Assembly (NCBI GenBank): GCA_963836915.1
Contig: CAWILH010000002.1
Span: 3,844,001-3,908,000, forward strand
Reading direction: 5' to 3'
Length of the DNA: 64,000 bases
Source: Cryomorpha sp963836915
GTDB taxonomy: Bacteria > Bacteroidota > Bacteroidia > Flavobacteriales_D > Cryomorphaceae
Made by a program: the position numbers and the translations under genes. Shown here piece after piece: positions 1-8,500 of the stretch. A model generated the notes under the pieces. The model ran no database searches. It was not told the origin of the DNA and was given only the letters and a program-made list of their open reading frames with translations. Every line of letters begins with the position of its first letter. Positions within the stretch are counted from its first letter, which is position 1.

Positions 1-925
1 GTTCTGCCAAGTCGGTCAAGATACTCGGAATTTTTCGGGTGTTGGCCAGTTCCTTTAATTTTTCGCGCGATTCGGATACAGGGCTTCCAAAATACGTTTT
101 TCCACCTTCCAATGCCTTGGAGATGCCTGTCTGAGCAAGCACCACGGCTCCCGCTCCGATAGTGATATCGCTGCGCACTCCCACTTGTCCCCACAGGGTT
201 ACCCCATCTTCTACCACCACGCACCCGGCTATGCCCACCTGCGCCGCTATGATGCAATGCTTTCCTATTACCGTGTCATGCCCCACGTGTACTTGGTTAT
301 CGATCTTGGTACCTTCACCGATTTGCGTGGTTCCACTTACGCCCTTATCTATAGTGCAGCCGCTGCCTATTTCTACCTTGCTTTTTATGCGCACGGCACC
401 GCAACTATGCATCTTAATGTTTTGGCCATTCTCTTTTTTATAGTAGAAGGCATGGCTGCCAATGGTCGTATTGCTGTGTATCTCTACATCGTCACCTATC
501 CACGCATTGTCATAGATCACCACATTGGGATGAATTATGGTGTCTTTACCGATACGCACATTATGCCCTATGGTCACACCGGGTGCTATGCGGGCGGTAG
601 GGTCTATCTTCGGATCAGTAGGTTGATCCCAGCTTTGCTTCGGGCTAAAATGAAGGGTGAGCTGATTGAATACCTGAAACGGATTTTCTGAAATGATAAG
701 CGCTTTGCCAGAAGGCGGCTCCACATCTTTATTGATGATTATGGTCGTTGCAGCGCTGTTTAAGGCCTTATCGTAGTATTTTGGATGGTCTACAAATACG
801 ATGTCGCCATGCGATACCACGTGTATTTCGTTGATCCCCGTGATCGAATGATCGGCATCGCCCTTAAAATCACAGTCTACCAATTGGCATATCTCGGAGA
901 GGGTATAAGTTCTGGGAAGCTTCAT
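1..925 (-). CDS. lpxD: LpxD, UDP-3-O-acylglucosamine N-acyltransferase (3' end cut by window)
   Basis: Acyl-ACP-dependent N-acyltransferase of lipid A synthesis, acting in the cytoplasm. Reading the minus strand from the ATG at 925 gives about 308 residues with no stop before the left edge. Family members are usually 330-350 residues, so only the last few tens are missing. Residues 1-100 fit the uridine-binding N-terminal domain. From about residue 105 the sequence becomes hexapeptide repeats (for example IAPGVTIGHNVRIG), typical of a left-handed beta-helix. The segment VHVGHDTVIGKHC places H213 and H216; H216 aligns with the family's catalytic histidine. TIDKG and FGSPV motifs also fit. The start MKLPRTYTL is the first in-frame ATG and lies beside a non-coding stretch. 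A related UDP-acyltransferase is less likely because the N-terminal domain is present. Confidence 0.88.
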   Translation of the reverse strand, partial: MKLPRTYTLSEICQLVDCDFKGDADHSITGINEIHVVSHGDIVFVDHPKYYDKALNSAATTIIINKDVEPPSGKALIISENPFQVFNQLTLHFSPKQSWDQPTDPKIDPTARIAPGVTIGHNVRIGKDTIIHPNVVIYDNAWIGDDVEIHSNTTIGSHAFYYKKENGQNIKMHSCGAVRIKSKVEIGSGCTIDKGVSGTTQIGEGTKIDNQVHVGHDTVIGKHCIIAAQVGIAGCVVVEDGVTLWGQVGVRSDITIGAGAVVLAQTGISKALEGGKTYFGSPVSESREKLKELANTRKIPSILTDLAE

Positions 926-1244
926 TTTAATGCTAATTTGGTTCGAAGTACAGCAAAAAAAATTAATTGATGCAGGCTTTATTTATGGCAGCCATTTTTA
1001 CTTCGTATTTATGGTCAGCGATGCAAAGCTTGCAGTATTTTTGAGAGGTAAAGGATTCTTCTATTAAGGTTGCGCTTATCATGCAAACAGTGTAGTAACT
1101 TTTTAAGGCATAAAATTAAGAGAAGAAATTTTGTGGGTTCATTTTTTTTTTTTACCCTTGTAATTCAAACATTACAGTCGACGTAGATTTTGAATTCAGC
1201 TTTGTTAAAAGTTAAATGATTTAAATTTAAAAATAATTATAAAA
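926..1244. other. Intergenic region between divergent genes
   Basis: About 320 AT-rich bases between lpxD (minus) and the small exported-protein gene (plus). It has a poly-T run at 1142-1153 and a candidate rightward promoter at 1130-1160. I see no convincing gene here. Confidence 0.6.
1130..1160 (+). promoter_or_regulatory. Candidate Bacteroidetes-type promoter
   Basis: A TTTG at 1130-1133 is followed after 19 bases by TACCCTTG at 1153-1160, one mismatch from the Bacteroidetes -7 consensus TAnnTTTG. It would give a leader of about 75 bases before the ATG at 1245 and could drive the three-gene cassette 1245-3188. Assignment is by motif only. Confidence 0.35.
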
Positions 1245-1688
1245 ATGTTCAAAGTAATATCCTTAACGGGATTAGTAATTTTGTTTGCTGGGCTAATAAT
1301 GTCCTTTAAATTTAGCGATCGGGGTTTCCACTCTGGTGAAAACGTAGTCCCAATTGTATCAAATACTTCTTTAAATATGGATCTGAGAAGATGTGAGTCG
1401 TTATCCTTTGGAATTAATGAAATTATGTTGCCTGACGAGTCAGAATTCATAATCAAATCGGGTGTAATCGATTTGGCACTTTCAAACGATACTTTTTTTG
1501 CATGTTGGGATTATAACACAACTTGTGCCATTATTTGGAGGCATCCTCGTGACAATAATTCGCAAAATAATCAGGCTCCATATATAGAATTAAATGATGG
1601 GTCAGGCACAGTGATTCCAAACGCCATCGTGACTAGTAGCGTTAAAGACGGAAATCTCACCCGGCATTATTATGAAAAGGCGAACTAA
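1245..1688 (+). CDS. Hypothetical exported protein, first gene of a three-gene overlapping cassette
   Basis: A 147-residue protein I do not recognise. Residues 1-20 (MFKVISLTGLVILFAGLIMS) form a signal peptide or a single membrane anchor. The rest looks like a small soluble domain rich in N, D and S with three cysteines (one near residue 50, two around 88-94). The ATG at 1245 follows an A-rich stretch, usual for Bacteroidetes starts. Its last 17 bases overlap the start of the next lipoprotein gene, which suggests one mRNA and coupled translation. Bacteroidetes often pair small exported peptides (such as NVEALA-type) with 6-bladed-propeller lipoproteins. The layout is similar, but I cannot see an NVEALA motif. 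Confidence 0.6.
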   Translation: MFKVISLTGLVILFAGLIMSFKFSDRGFHSGENVVPIVSNTSLNMDLRRCESLSFGINEIMLPDESEFIIKSGVIDLALSNDTFFACWDYNTTCAIIWRHPRDNNSQNNQAPYIELNDGSGTVIPNAIVTSSVKDGNLTRHYYEKAN

Positions 1689-2787
1689 GCCAGGGCGTAC
1701 ACTTTTAAATTTCGTTATACCCTTCCATTTAATTTTAATGCTCTTTTCCTGTAATAACACAGGAAAAGAGCATTTTTTATCAGAAAATGATTCTTTTGAA
1801 AAAGAATGGGAGCATTTCAGTTTTAGGCCTTCTTCAGCAATCCAGTCCTATGATGATGAGCTTTATATACTGAGCGATTTCAACAGGATTTATAGAATCT
1901 CAGAAGCTGGTTCTAAGCTCTTTCTCGCTTTGGAAAATGATAGTCTAGCTGAGCGCTGTCTAGATTTTCAATTGCAAAACGAAACAACATATCCATTCAT
2001 GAGCAGAGAAGCTGCCTTTCCGCTTGAGTTTTATCTAGAAAATTTCTTTGTTTCTGAACATCGCATCTACCTTATTTTAACTGCGATAGTTCCTTTTTAC
2101 GGGACTTACGAAGGCTTATCTGCAAGGATGGATAAGCAATTTAGCACACTTGTTGTTCTTGACCGGGATAGCAAACGCTTGATAGATTTAAAATCTATAG
2201 CATTACCATACCAAGATTGGGAAGATCATTTAGATAGTCCCAGCGCTAGATTAGCATTTTCGGTAGTTGGCGATAGTGTTTTTATTTTTAGAAACTTAAC
2301 AGACGTGGGCATAAAAGATTCCATACCCGAATTGCTTTTTGGCAGGATAAATGAGAATTGGAGAATGGTCGCTACTCCGCTATCTTTTTACCGGAACTTC
2401 CCTAAATCTCAGCTAACCACAAATCGAGGTAGATTTTATGGTGCTGGCGCGGGCACCTATTTTGGAATAGATCATTATGTTCGCCCTTATCCAATCGAAG
2501 ATCGTCCTTATAAGACTGATCAATGGGATTCCAATAAGAGGTTATTGGCTTTTTCAGATACTTACTTTGAAAATGAACAGTACTACAGATGTTTGGCAGT
2601 TGATTCAAGTCAGCAGGTGGCCTTGCAGCTGATGGATGGCGATTCCGTTTTGGCCGAAACGTTCGTAGGTGGTCAAGGCAAGAAAATTATAGATTTTGAT
2701 TTTGTTAAGGACGAAGTATGGTTTATTCAAGAAGACACACTATCCGATGGGTTTTATTTCGGGCGCTATTCATTTGCTCCGCAATAA
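1672..2787 (+). CDS. Lipoprotein, probable 6-bladed beta-propeller-like
   Basis: A 371-residue protein with a charged N-terminus, a hydrophobic stretch and a lipobox ending LMLFSC, so C27 would be lipidated. The mature part has recurring short strands of the type DELYILSDFNRIYRI, SVFIFRNL and EVWFIQEDT, spaced like propeller blades. It resembles the periplasm-facing or surface 6-bladed/DUF4221-like lipoproteins of Bacteroidetes, but the family call is tentative. It overlaps the preceding gene by 17 bases and the following lipoprotein gene by 70 bases, so the three are probably cotranscribed. No substrate can be inferred. Confidence 0.6.
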   Translation: MKRRTKPGRTLLNFVIPFHLILMLFSCNNTGKEHFLSENDSFEKEWEHFSFRPSSAIQSYDDELYILSDFNRIYRISEAGSKLFLALENDSLAERCLDFQLQNETTYPFMSREAAFPLEFYLENFFVSEHRIYLILTAIVPFYGTYEGLSARMDKQFSTLVVLDRDSKRLIDLKSIALPYQDWEDHLDSPSARLAFSVVGDSVFIFRNLTDVGIKDSIPELLFGRINENWRMVATPLSFYRNFPKSQLTTNRGRFYGAGAGTYFGIDHYVRPYPIEDRPYKTDQWDSNKRLLAFSDTYFENEQYYRCLAVDSSQQVALQLMDGDSVLAETFVGGQGKKIIDFDFVKDEVWFIQEDTLSDGFYFGRYSFAPQ

Positions 2788-3188
2788 TGCTCGGTGCGTG
2801 CAACACTCGAAGGGATAAGTTGAACGAGCACCTACCAGAAAAAAAGTACCAGATATATATTTTTTTTGGCAGAATGAGCTGTCCACCTTGTGAACGCTCT
2901 CTAATTGAAATTTTAGAGCAAGACTGTGTTCTTGAGTCTGCAGAAATAACGATCATTACTTATTACAAAAATAAAACAAGTTCACCGCTTATAAGCGAAC
3001 TCGTCCCAAAGTATAGAAATCTGGGCTTTTATGAAGTAGATTTTTCTGCGCTACCCTTTCCACAATTTTCTCGCAATGACATCATTAAATCAAACCTATT
3101 TTTATTTAATAAAGATAGCTTAATCTATTCATTCGACTTCAAAGCCCCACTAGCGTTAAACAGTTTTTTCGAGAACTGTGATCTCTAA
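2718..3188 (+). CDS. Small lipoprotein with thioredoxin-like CPPC motif
   Basis: A 156-residue protein. Lipobox LGAC places the lipidated cysteine at C28. Residues 43-60 contain the strand IYIFFG followed by MSCPPCERS; C55-P-P-C58 matches the active-site position of thioredoxin/TlpA-like folds. The protein is short for the family, but 'DFSALPFPQF' and 'NLFLFNKDSLIYSF' could be later elements of a reduced thioredoxin fold. It begins inside the end of the propeller-like lipoprotein gene (70-base overlap). Possible roles are thiol redox or binding next to its propeller partner; a non-catalytic role is also possible. It is followed by a hairpin terminator at 3251-3273. Confidence 0.6.
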   Translation: MVYSRRHTIRWVLFRALFICSAIMLGACNTRRDKLNEHLPEKKYQIYIFFGRMSCPPCERSLIEILEQDCVLESAEITIITYYKNKTSSPLISELVPKYRNLGFYEVDFSALPFPQFSRNDIIKSNLFLFNKDSLIYSFDFKAPLALNSFFENCDL

Positions 3189-3250
3189 CAATCGGATATA
3201 TACCAATACTGTCTATTTTAATTGATGTTTATGCAAAAGTGAGAAACATG

Positions 3251-3273
3251 AAAAGGGGACAATGCCCCCTTTT
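3251..3273 (+). terminator. Rho-independent terminator-like hairpin
   Basis: Inverted repeat AAAAGGGG / CCCCTTTT around a 7-base loop, 62 bases after the CPPC lipoprotein stop. It is well placed to end the three-gene cassette. Confidence 0.6.
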
Positions 3274-3435
3274 CACAACTACTCTACTACTAAACTAACC
3301 TATCAACCAACAATCGGCTAGTGATTAAGTAACCAGCGAGCATCCGTAAAAGTTTAGCAGAAAGATTAATTTTTTTGGCTCATTTGATTGTTCAGCTTTT
3401 ATGCTTAATTTCATTTTCCGAAAATCTTCTACACG

Positions 3436-4494
3436 ATGCGTTTCTTAAAATATGGTCTGGTGTATATCCTGCCTGCACTCTTTTTATTGGGATGCACGCT
3501 GGGTGGTTTATTTACGTTTGGTCCGGTGCTATTTGCATTTGGTTTTATTCCGCTGGCCGAGCTTTTTTTTAAACCCAATGCCAATAACATTGAGCTGGCC
3601 GAGAAGGAGTTGCGCAAAGAAGATCGCAAGTATGACGTCTTGCTCTATCTCATCGTTCCGGCATTGTATTTTTTGGTGGCCATCTACCTTTGGCATATTA
3701 CTGGAGCCGATCTACAGACCTACGAACTTACGGGGCTCACTATTTCGCTCGGTGTTATTTTGGGTGGAGTAGGCATTAATGTAGCCCATGAGCTCGGTCA
3801 CCGTACCAAAGGTTTTGAGCAAACTCTGGCCAAGCTCTTGCTTTTGCCAAATGCCTATATGCATTTCTTTATCGAGCATAACCGTGGCCATCATAAGAAT
3901 GTAAGCACCGAAGAAGATCCTGCATCATCGCGCTATAATGAGACCGTTTTTCACTTTTGGGCACGTTCCATTTTTTACAGTTATGTATCGGCCTGGAAGA
4001 TTGAAAACCAGAGCTTGCGCCGCGCAGGAAAGCGGGTTTGGAGTCTTGAGAATGAAATGCTGCGTTTCCAAATCATTCAGTTTTTATTCTACCTGCTCAT
4101 ATTCGTTACGTTTGGGGGGAGTACTACCTTGCTCTTTATAGGGGCTTCATTTGTGGGGATCATCATGCTCGAAACGGTCAATTATATAGAGCATTACGGC
4201 CTCCAGCGCAAGAAAGTATCTGAGTTTCGATATGAGCGCGTTCAGCCCAACCACTCTTGGAATAGTGATCATGTGGTAGGCCGACTCATGCTATTTGAGC
4301 TCAGCCGACACAGCGATCACCACTTTCAGCCACAAAAGAAATATCAAGTCTTAGAGCACCATGATGAGACCCCACAGATGCCAACTGGCTATCCCGGCAT
4401 GATGCTGCTTAGCCTCGTGCCGCCGCTCTGGTTTGCTATTATGAACCCCAAGGTAGATCGGGGTTTCAAGGATGCTGGCTTGAAAGCTGCTTAA
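3436..4494 (+). CDS. alkB: AlkB-type alkane 1-monooxygenase
   Basis: Integral-membrane non-heme diiron hydroxylase that would oxidise the terminal carbon of n-alkanes to alcohols using rubredoxin-delivered electrons. It has 352 residues, slightly shorter than the typical 370-400. The histidine signatures are complete: HELGHR at 118-123, EHNRGHHKN at 147-155, NYIEHYGLQ at 249-257, and RHSDHH at 291-296. Hydrophobic segments near 7-40, 67-110 and 211-245 fit the multi-pass topology. The NYxEHYGL motif favours alkane hydroxylase over fatty-acid desaturase or xylene monooxygenase. No rubredoxin or rubredoxin reductase gene lies beside it. It appears to be a single-gene unit; the K+ channel gene starts 81 bases later. 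Confidence 0.88.
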   Translation: MRFLKYGLVYILPALFLLGCTLGGLFTFGPVLFAFGFIPLAELFFKPNANNIELAEKELRKEDRKYDVLLYLIVPALYFLVAIYLWHITGADLQTYELTGLTISLGVILGGVGINVAHELGHRTKGFEQTLAKLLLLPNAYMHFFIEHNRGHHKNVSTEEDPASSRYNETVFHFWARSIFYSYVSAWKIENQSLRRAGKRVWSLENEMLRFQIIQFLFYLLIFVTFGGSTTLLFIGASFVGIIMLETVNYIEHYGLQRKKVSEFRYERVQPNHSWNSDHVVGRLMLFELSRHSDHHFQPQKKYQVLEHHDETPQMPTGYPGMMLLSLVPPLWFAIMNPKVDRGFKDAGLKAA

Positions 4495-4575
4495 CCATAT
4501 CCGAAGTCTTCGCATCATTCTTTTGCACTTCTCTGAAATAAAAACTCTAGTTTAGCCGGACTGGAATTCTAGTAA

Positions 4576-5469
4576 ATGGCCGCACCCGAAAAAAGCTACG
4601 AAAAACATAAGAAAGAATTAAGGGATCAGGGCTTGCGCAAAAGGCTGTTCATCATAATTTTTGGAACGGATACTCCTGCTGGTAAAGCATTTGACGTAAT
4701 CCTTTTAATTCTCATTTTTCTGAGCGTAGCGGCCGTTATGATGGAGACAGTGGGCTTTATCGCCGATGACTACCAGTCGGAACTGCGCATTTCGGAATGG
4801 ATCTTCACCGCTTTCTTTTCACTTGAGTATTTGGCGCGTGTTTGGGTGGTCAAAAAGCCTAGCCGTTATATTTTCAGCTTTTTGGGCATCATCGATCTCT
4901 TGGCCATCCTGCCGTCATTTTTGAGTTTGGTCGTTGCTGGTTCTCAGGGACTATTGATCATCAGGGCATTGCGCTTATTGCGAATATTCAGGGTGCTGAA
5001 AATGGTGCGCTTCGTGTCAGAATCGGAAGTGCTGGGAAGAGCTTTGAAGGCAGCACGGCACAAGATTTTTGTGTTTTTCTTCTTTCTGATCATCCTGGTG
5101 TTTATTCTCGGCAGCGTCATGTACCTCGTAGAAGGTCCCGACCGCGGTTTCACGAGTATACCGCTCAGTATTTATTGGGCTATTGTGACCCTTACCACCG
5201 TGGGTTTTGGAGATATTACCCCACAGACTTTTGCGGGACAGCTCATCGCTTCGATCGTAATGCTGCTGGGTTATGCCATTATTGCCATCCCCACCGGTAT
5301 CGTGGGCGCCGAAATCTATAAAGGCGATAAAGATGTGCTTCCCAAGCACCCCAATCTAAGGTGCGAGCATTGCGGAAATCCCGAGCATTCGGCAGAAGCT
5401 AGATATTGCTCCAGATGTGGCAAGAAGGTAGACTTCAAATTGCCACCTGAGCATGAAACTCCCGATTAG
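4576..5469 (+). CDS. Voltage-gated-type potassium channel with C-terminal zinc ribbon
   Basis: A 297-residue inner-membrane ion channel. Six hydrophobic segments (S1 about 38-58, S2 71-90, S3 100-120, S4 126-147, S5 163-185, S6 220-245) match a Kv-like subunit. S4 carries basic residues every third position (R130, R133, R136, R139, K142, R145), the voltage-sensor pattern. The pore loop has TTVGFGD at 207-213, the K+ selectivity filter. After S6 there is a zinc-ribbon-like tail with C263-x2-C266 and C278-x2-C281. No RCK/TrkA-C domain is present, so the tail may replace it as a cytoplasmic assembly or sensing element (inference). Confidence 0.88.
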   Translation: MAAPEKSYEKHKKELRDQGLRKRLFIIIFGTDTPAGKAFDVILLILIFLSVAAVMMETVGFIADDYQSELRISEWIFTAFFSLEYLARVWVVKKPSRYIFSFLGIIDLLAILPSFLSLVVAGSQGLLIIRALRLLRIFRVLKMVRFVSESEVLGRALKAARHKIFVFFFFLIILVFILGSVMYLVEGPDRGFTSIPLSIYWAIVTLTTVGFGDITPQTFAGQLIASIVMLLGYAIIAIPTGIVGAEIYKGDKDVLPKHPNLRCEHCGNPEHSAEARYCSRCGKKVDFKLPPEHETPD

Positions 5470-5525
5470 AAATTAGCGTACGTTCATCAAAAGGTAGTTC
5501 TTGATAAGTTTAGCCTTTTTGGCTC

Positions 5526-5553
5526 TTGATGGTCAATAGCCCTTTTACCTTTG
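5526..5553 (+). promoter_or_regulatory. Bacteroidetes-type promoter for the HYR-porP operon
   Basis: TTG at 5526-5528, a 17-base spacer, then TACCTTTG at 5546-5553, a perfect match to TAnnTTTG. It lies 28 bases before the ATG at 5582, giving a short leader. Confidence 0.55.
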
Positions 5554-5581
5554 AATAGATTACGTCTAATCCCCTTTTTCA

Positions 5582-8500
5582 ATGAACTATTCTTCCTTGG
5601 GCAGAATCATGTTTTGCATCGGCATTGGCGGCACCTTTTGGTTGCTTGCGGGTAGCACAGCGCAGGCGCAGGTAAGCATTAGCTGTCCGCCAAACATCAC
5701 TCAAGTAAACGACCCGGGGCTATGCGCTGCCGTGGTCACCTATACCACTCCTGTGGGAACAGGCTCGGGTACAGGTATCACCACGGCGCTTACCCAAGGC
5801 TTGCCCAGTGGAGCGACCTTCGATGTGGGTACCACGCAGATCACCTATACCGTAACCAATGATCAGGGCGATACAGATCAATGTACCTTTTTCGTGACGG
5901 TGCAAGATATAGAAGCCCCGGTCTTTGACTGTCCGCCCGATATATCCGTAGATGCCGATCCGGCCACTTGCTCGGCGGTAGTCAATTTTCCATTGCCCGA
6001 TGCCATAGATAATTGCGGTTTTGCAGATGTCTCCCAATTCGGTGGCCAGCCTAGTGGCTCCACCTTTGCCGTGGGGGAGTACAACCTCGACTTTGAAGCC
6101 TTCGATTTAGATGGCAACCGCGGCTTCTGCCGGGTGCGACTTTTCGTAGTAGATGTGACCGATCCAAGCATTACCTGTCCGGCCGATCTTACCTTTGAGG
6201 TATTCAACGCTTGTGACACCACCATTACTTATACCGCTCCGGTAGGTTCGGATGGATGCAGCATTTCCGATACTCAGCTTACTGCTGGCAATGGTTCTGG
6301 CGGAAACTTTCCTGTGGGCACTACCACAGAAACCTATACCGTGACCGACCTTGAAGGAAATACGGCTTCCTGCAGTTTTACAGTTACGGTGATCGATGCC
6401 GCACCACCCAACATTAATTGTCCCGCCGATATTTCGGCCAATGCTGCTCCAGGCACTTGCGAAGCGGTGGTAAATTTTGCCACTCCAGCTGCCGCCGATA
6501 ATTGTCCGGGTATTTTGGTGGCTCAAACTACCGGACCGGCTTCGGGAGCTGCACTTCCGGCAGGGGAAACCACAGTTGAATTTACCGCTACCGACGCATC
6601 TGGCAATCAATCATCCTGCTTATTTACGGTAACGGTCACCGAGAATGACCTTCCCGCAATAACCTGTCCCGCCGATATTCTTACCACTACCGACGATGGT
6701 CAATGCGCAGCCACAGTGAGCTATACCGCCCCAGTAGGCACGGATAATTGTAGCGGCGCTGCCACCGCCCTCACATCGGGACTCGGCCCTGGAGCATCAT
6801 TTCCCGTCGGGATCAATACAGAGACGTACACCGTAACCGACGCTTCTGGCAATGAAGTGAGCTGTAGTTTTACCATCACCGTCGAAGATGAAGAAGCTCC
6901 GGTATTTAATTGTCTTACAGATCTTCAAGCCATCGCAGAATCGGGATCTTGCTTTGCAGAAGTGGTCTTTGCCGATCCCATAGCGACTGATAATTGCGTC
7001 GGGGTAAGTCCAGTATCAGTAGTTCAGACAGGCGGTCCGGTGTCGGGGTCAGACTTTCCGGTGGGCACCACTTTCGTGGAATTTACCGCTACCGATGATG
7101 CTGGCAATAGCGCCATATGTTCATTCGGAATAGAAGTGAGCGATACAGAGAACCCAACGATTAATTGTCCGACCGATTTTTCATTTGCCATCCCAGGTGG
7201 AGCCTGCTCGGGCATCGTGAGTTATGCTGACCCCGTAATTGCCGATAATTGTCCCGGGGTGAGCTTCAGCGTGACATCCGGCCCGATCGCAGGCGATGTG
7301 CTTACCGCCGGAGTATATCTAGTTGAACTTCAAGCCGTGGATGCCGCTGGCAATAGTTCCGACTGCTCCTTGACGATCACCGTTTCTGAAAGCTCTGATC
7401 CTGTTTTTGACTGTCCGGCCGATATCACCGTCCCCTCTGATGCCGGTACTTGCGATGCCGTAGTGCTGTTTGACGATCCTTTAGCTACCGATTCCTGTTC
7501 GACAGTTACGGTGAGCCAAACCAGCGGAGCTGCGAGCGGAAGTGTATTTCCACTTGGTTCGACAGCTATAAGTTTCACGGCAGTAGATCTCTTTGGAAAC
7601 TCGGCAGTATGCAGCTTTAACATCATCGTAGAAGATCAGGAAATTCCCGTTGTGAATTGCCCGGGCCAAGTATTGGTTGGCACCGATCCAGGTCTTTGCG
7701 AAGCTATCGTCACCTTCCCCAATCCAACTTTTAGCGATAATTGTCCCGGTGCCACCATCAGTCAAACCGGCGGTGCTGCATCAGGATCTACTTTTTCGAT
7801 CGGCACCACGCCGATAGAATTTACTGCGGTAGATGCCGCTGGAAATACATCGCTCTGCACATTTGACATTATCGTAGCAGATAATGAAATGCCTGCAATT
7901 ACTTGCCCTGCCGATTTTACTTTTCAGATTCCAGATGGCGATTGTACCACGCCATTGAACTATCCCGATCCTATAATAAGCGATAATTGCCCGGGCATGG
8001 CCTTTGCCGTTATCAGCGGTCCTGCGAGTGGCGATCTGGTTACCTCAGGAATTTACCCTATTACATTTCAAGCCGTAGATGCCGCCGGCAATACCGCCGA
8101 TTGTTCTTTTACGGCCACAGTTACAGATAAATCCATTCCTGTATTTGACTGCCCTGCCGATGTGCAGGTAAATACCGATTCTGGAGCCTGCGATGCCGTA
8201 GTGAACTTTATAAATCCTACAGCTATCGATTCCTGCTCTACGGTTACGGTCACACAGACCGGTGGCCCGGCTCCGGGGAGTGTTTTTCCTATTGGCAATA
8301 CTCTTTTAGAATTTACCGCTGTAGATCCTTTCGGCAATTCTGCCATGTGCTCCTACACGGTAAGCGTGATGGATACCGGTGTGCCAAGCATTGAGTGTCC
8401 GGCCAATATTACCGGTTTGAGTGACCCTGGAGTTTGCGGCGCTACCATTAACTACGCTCTGCCCACCGCAAATGATGATTGCGGGATAGCCCAGGTCTCA

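Noticed and set aside
162..970. Several plus-strand open frames over the first kilobase
   Set aside because: They lie opposite lpxD, whose minus-strand translation has clear family motifs throughout.
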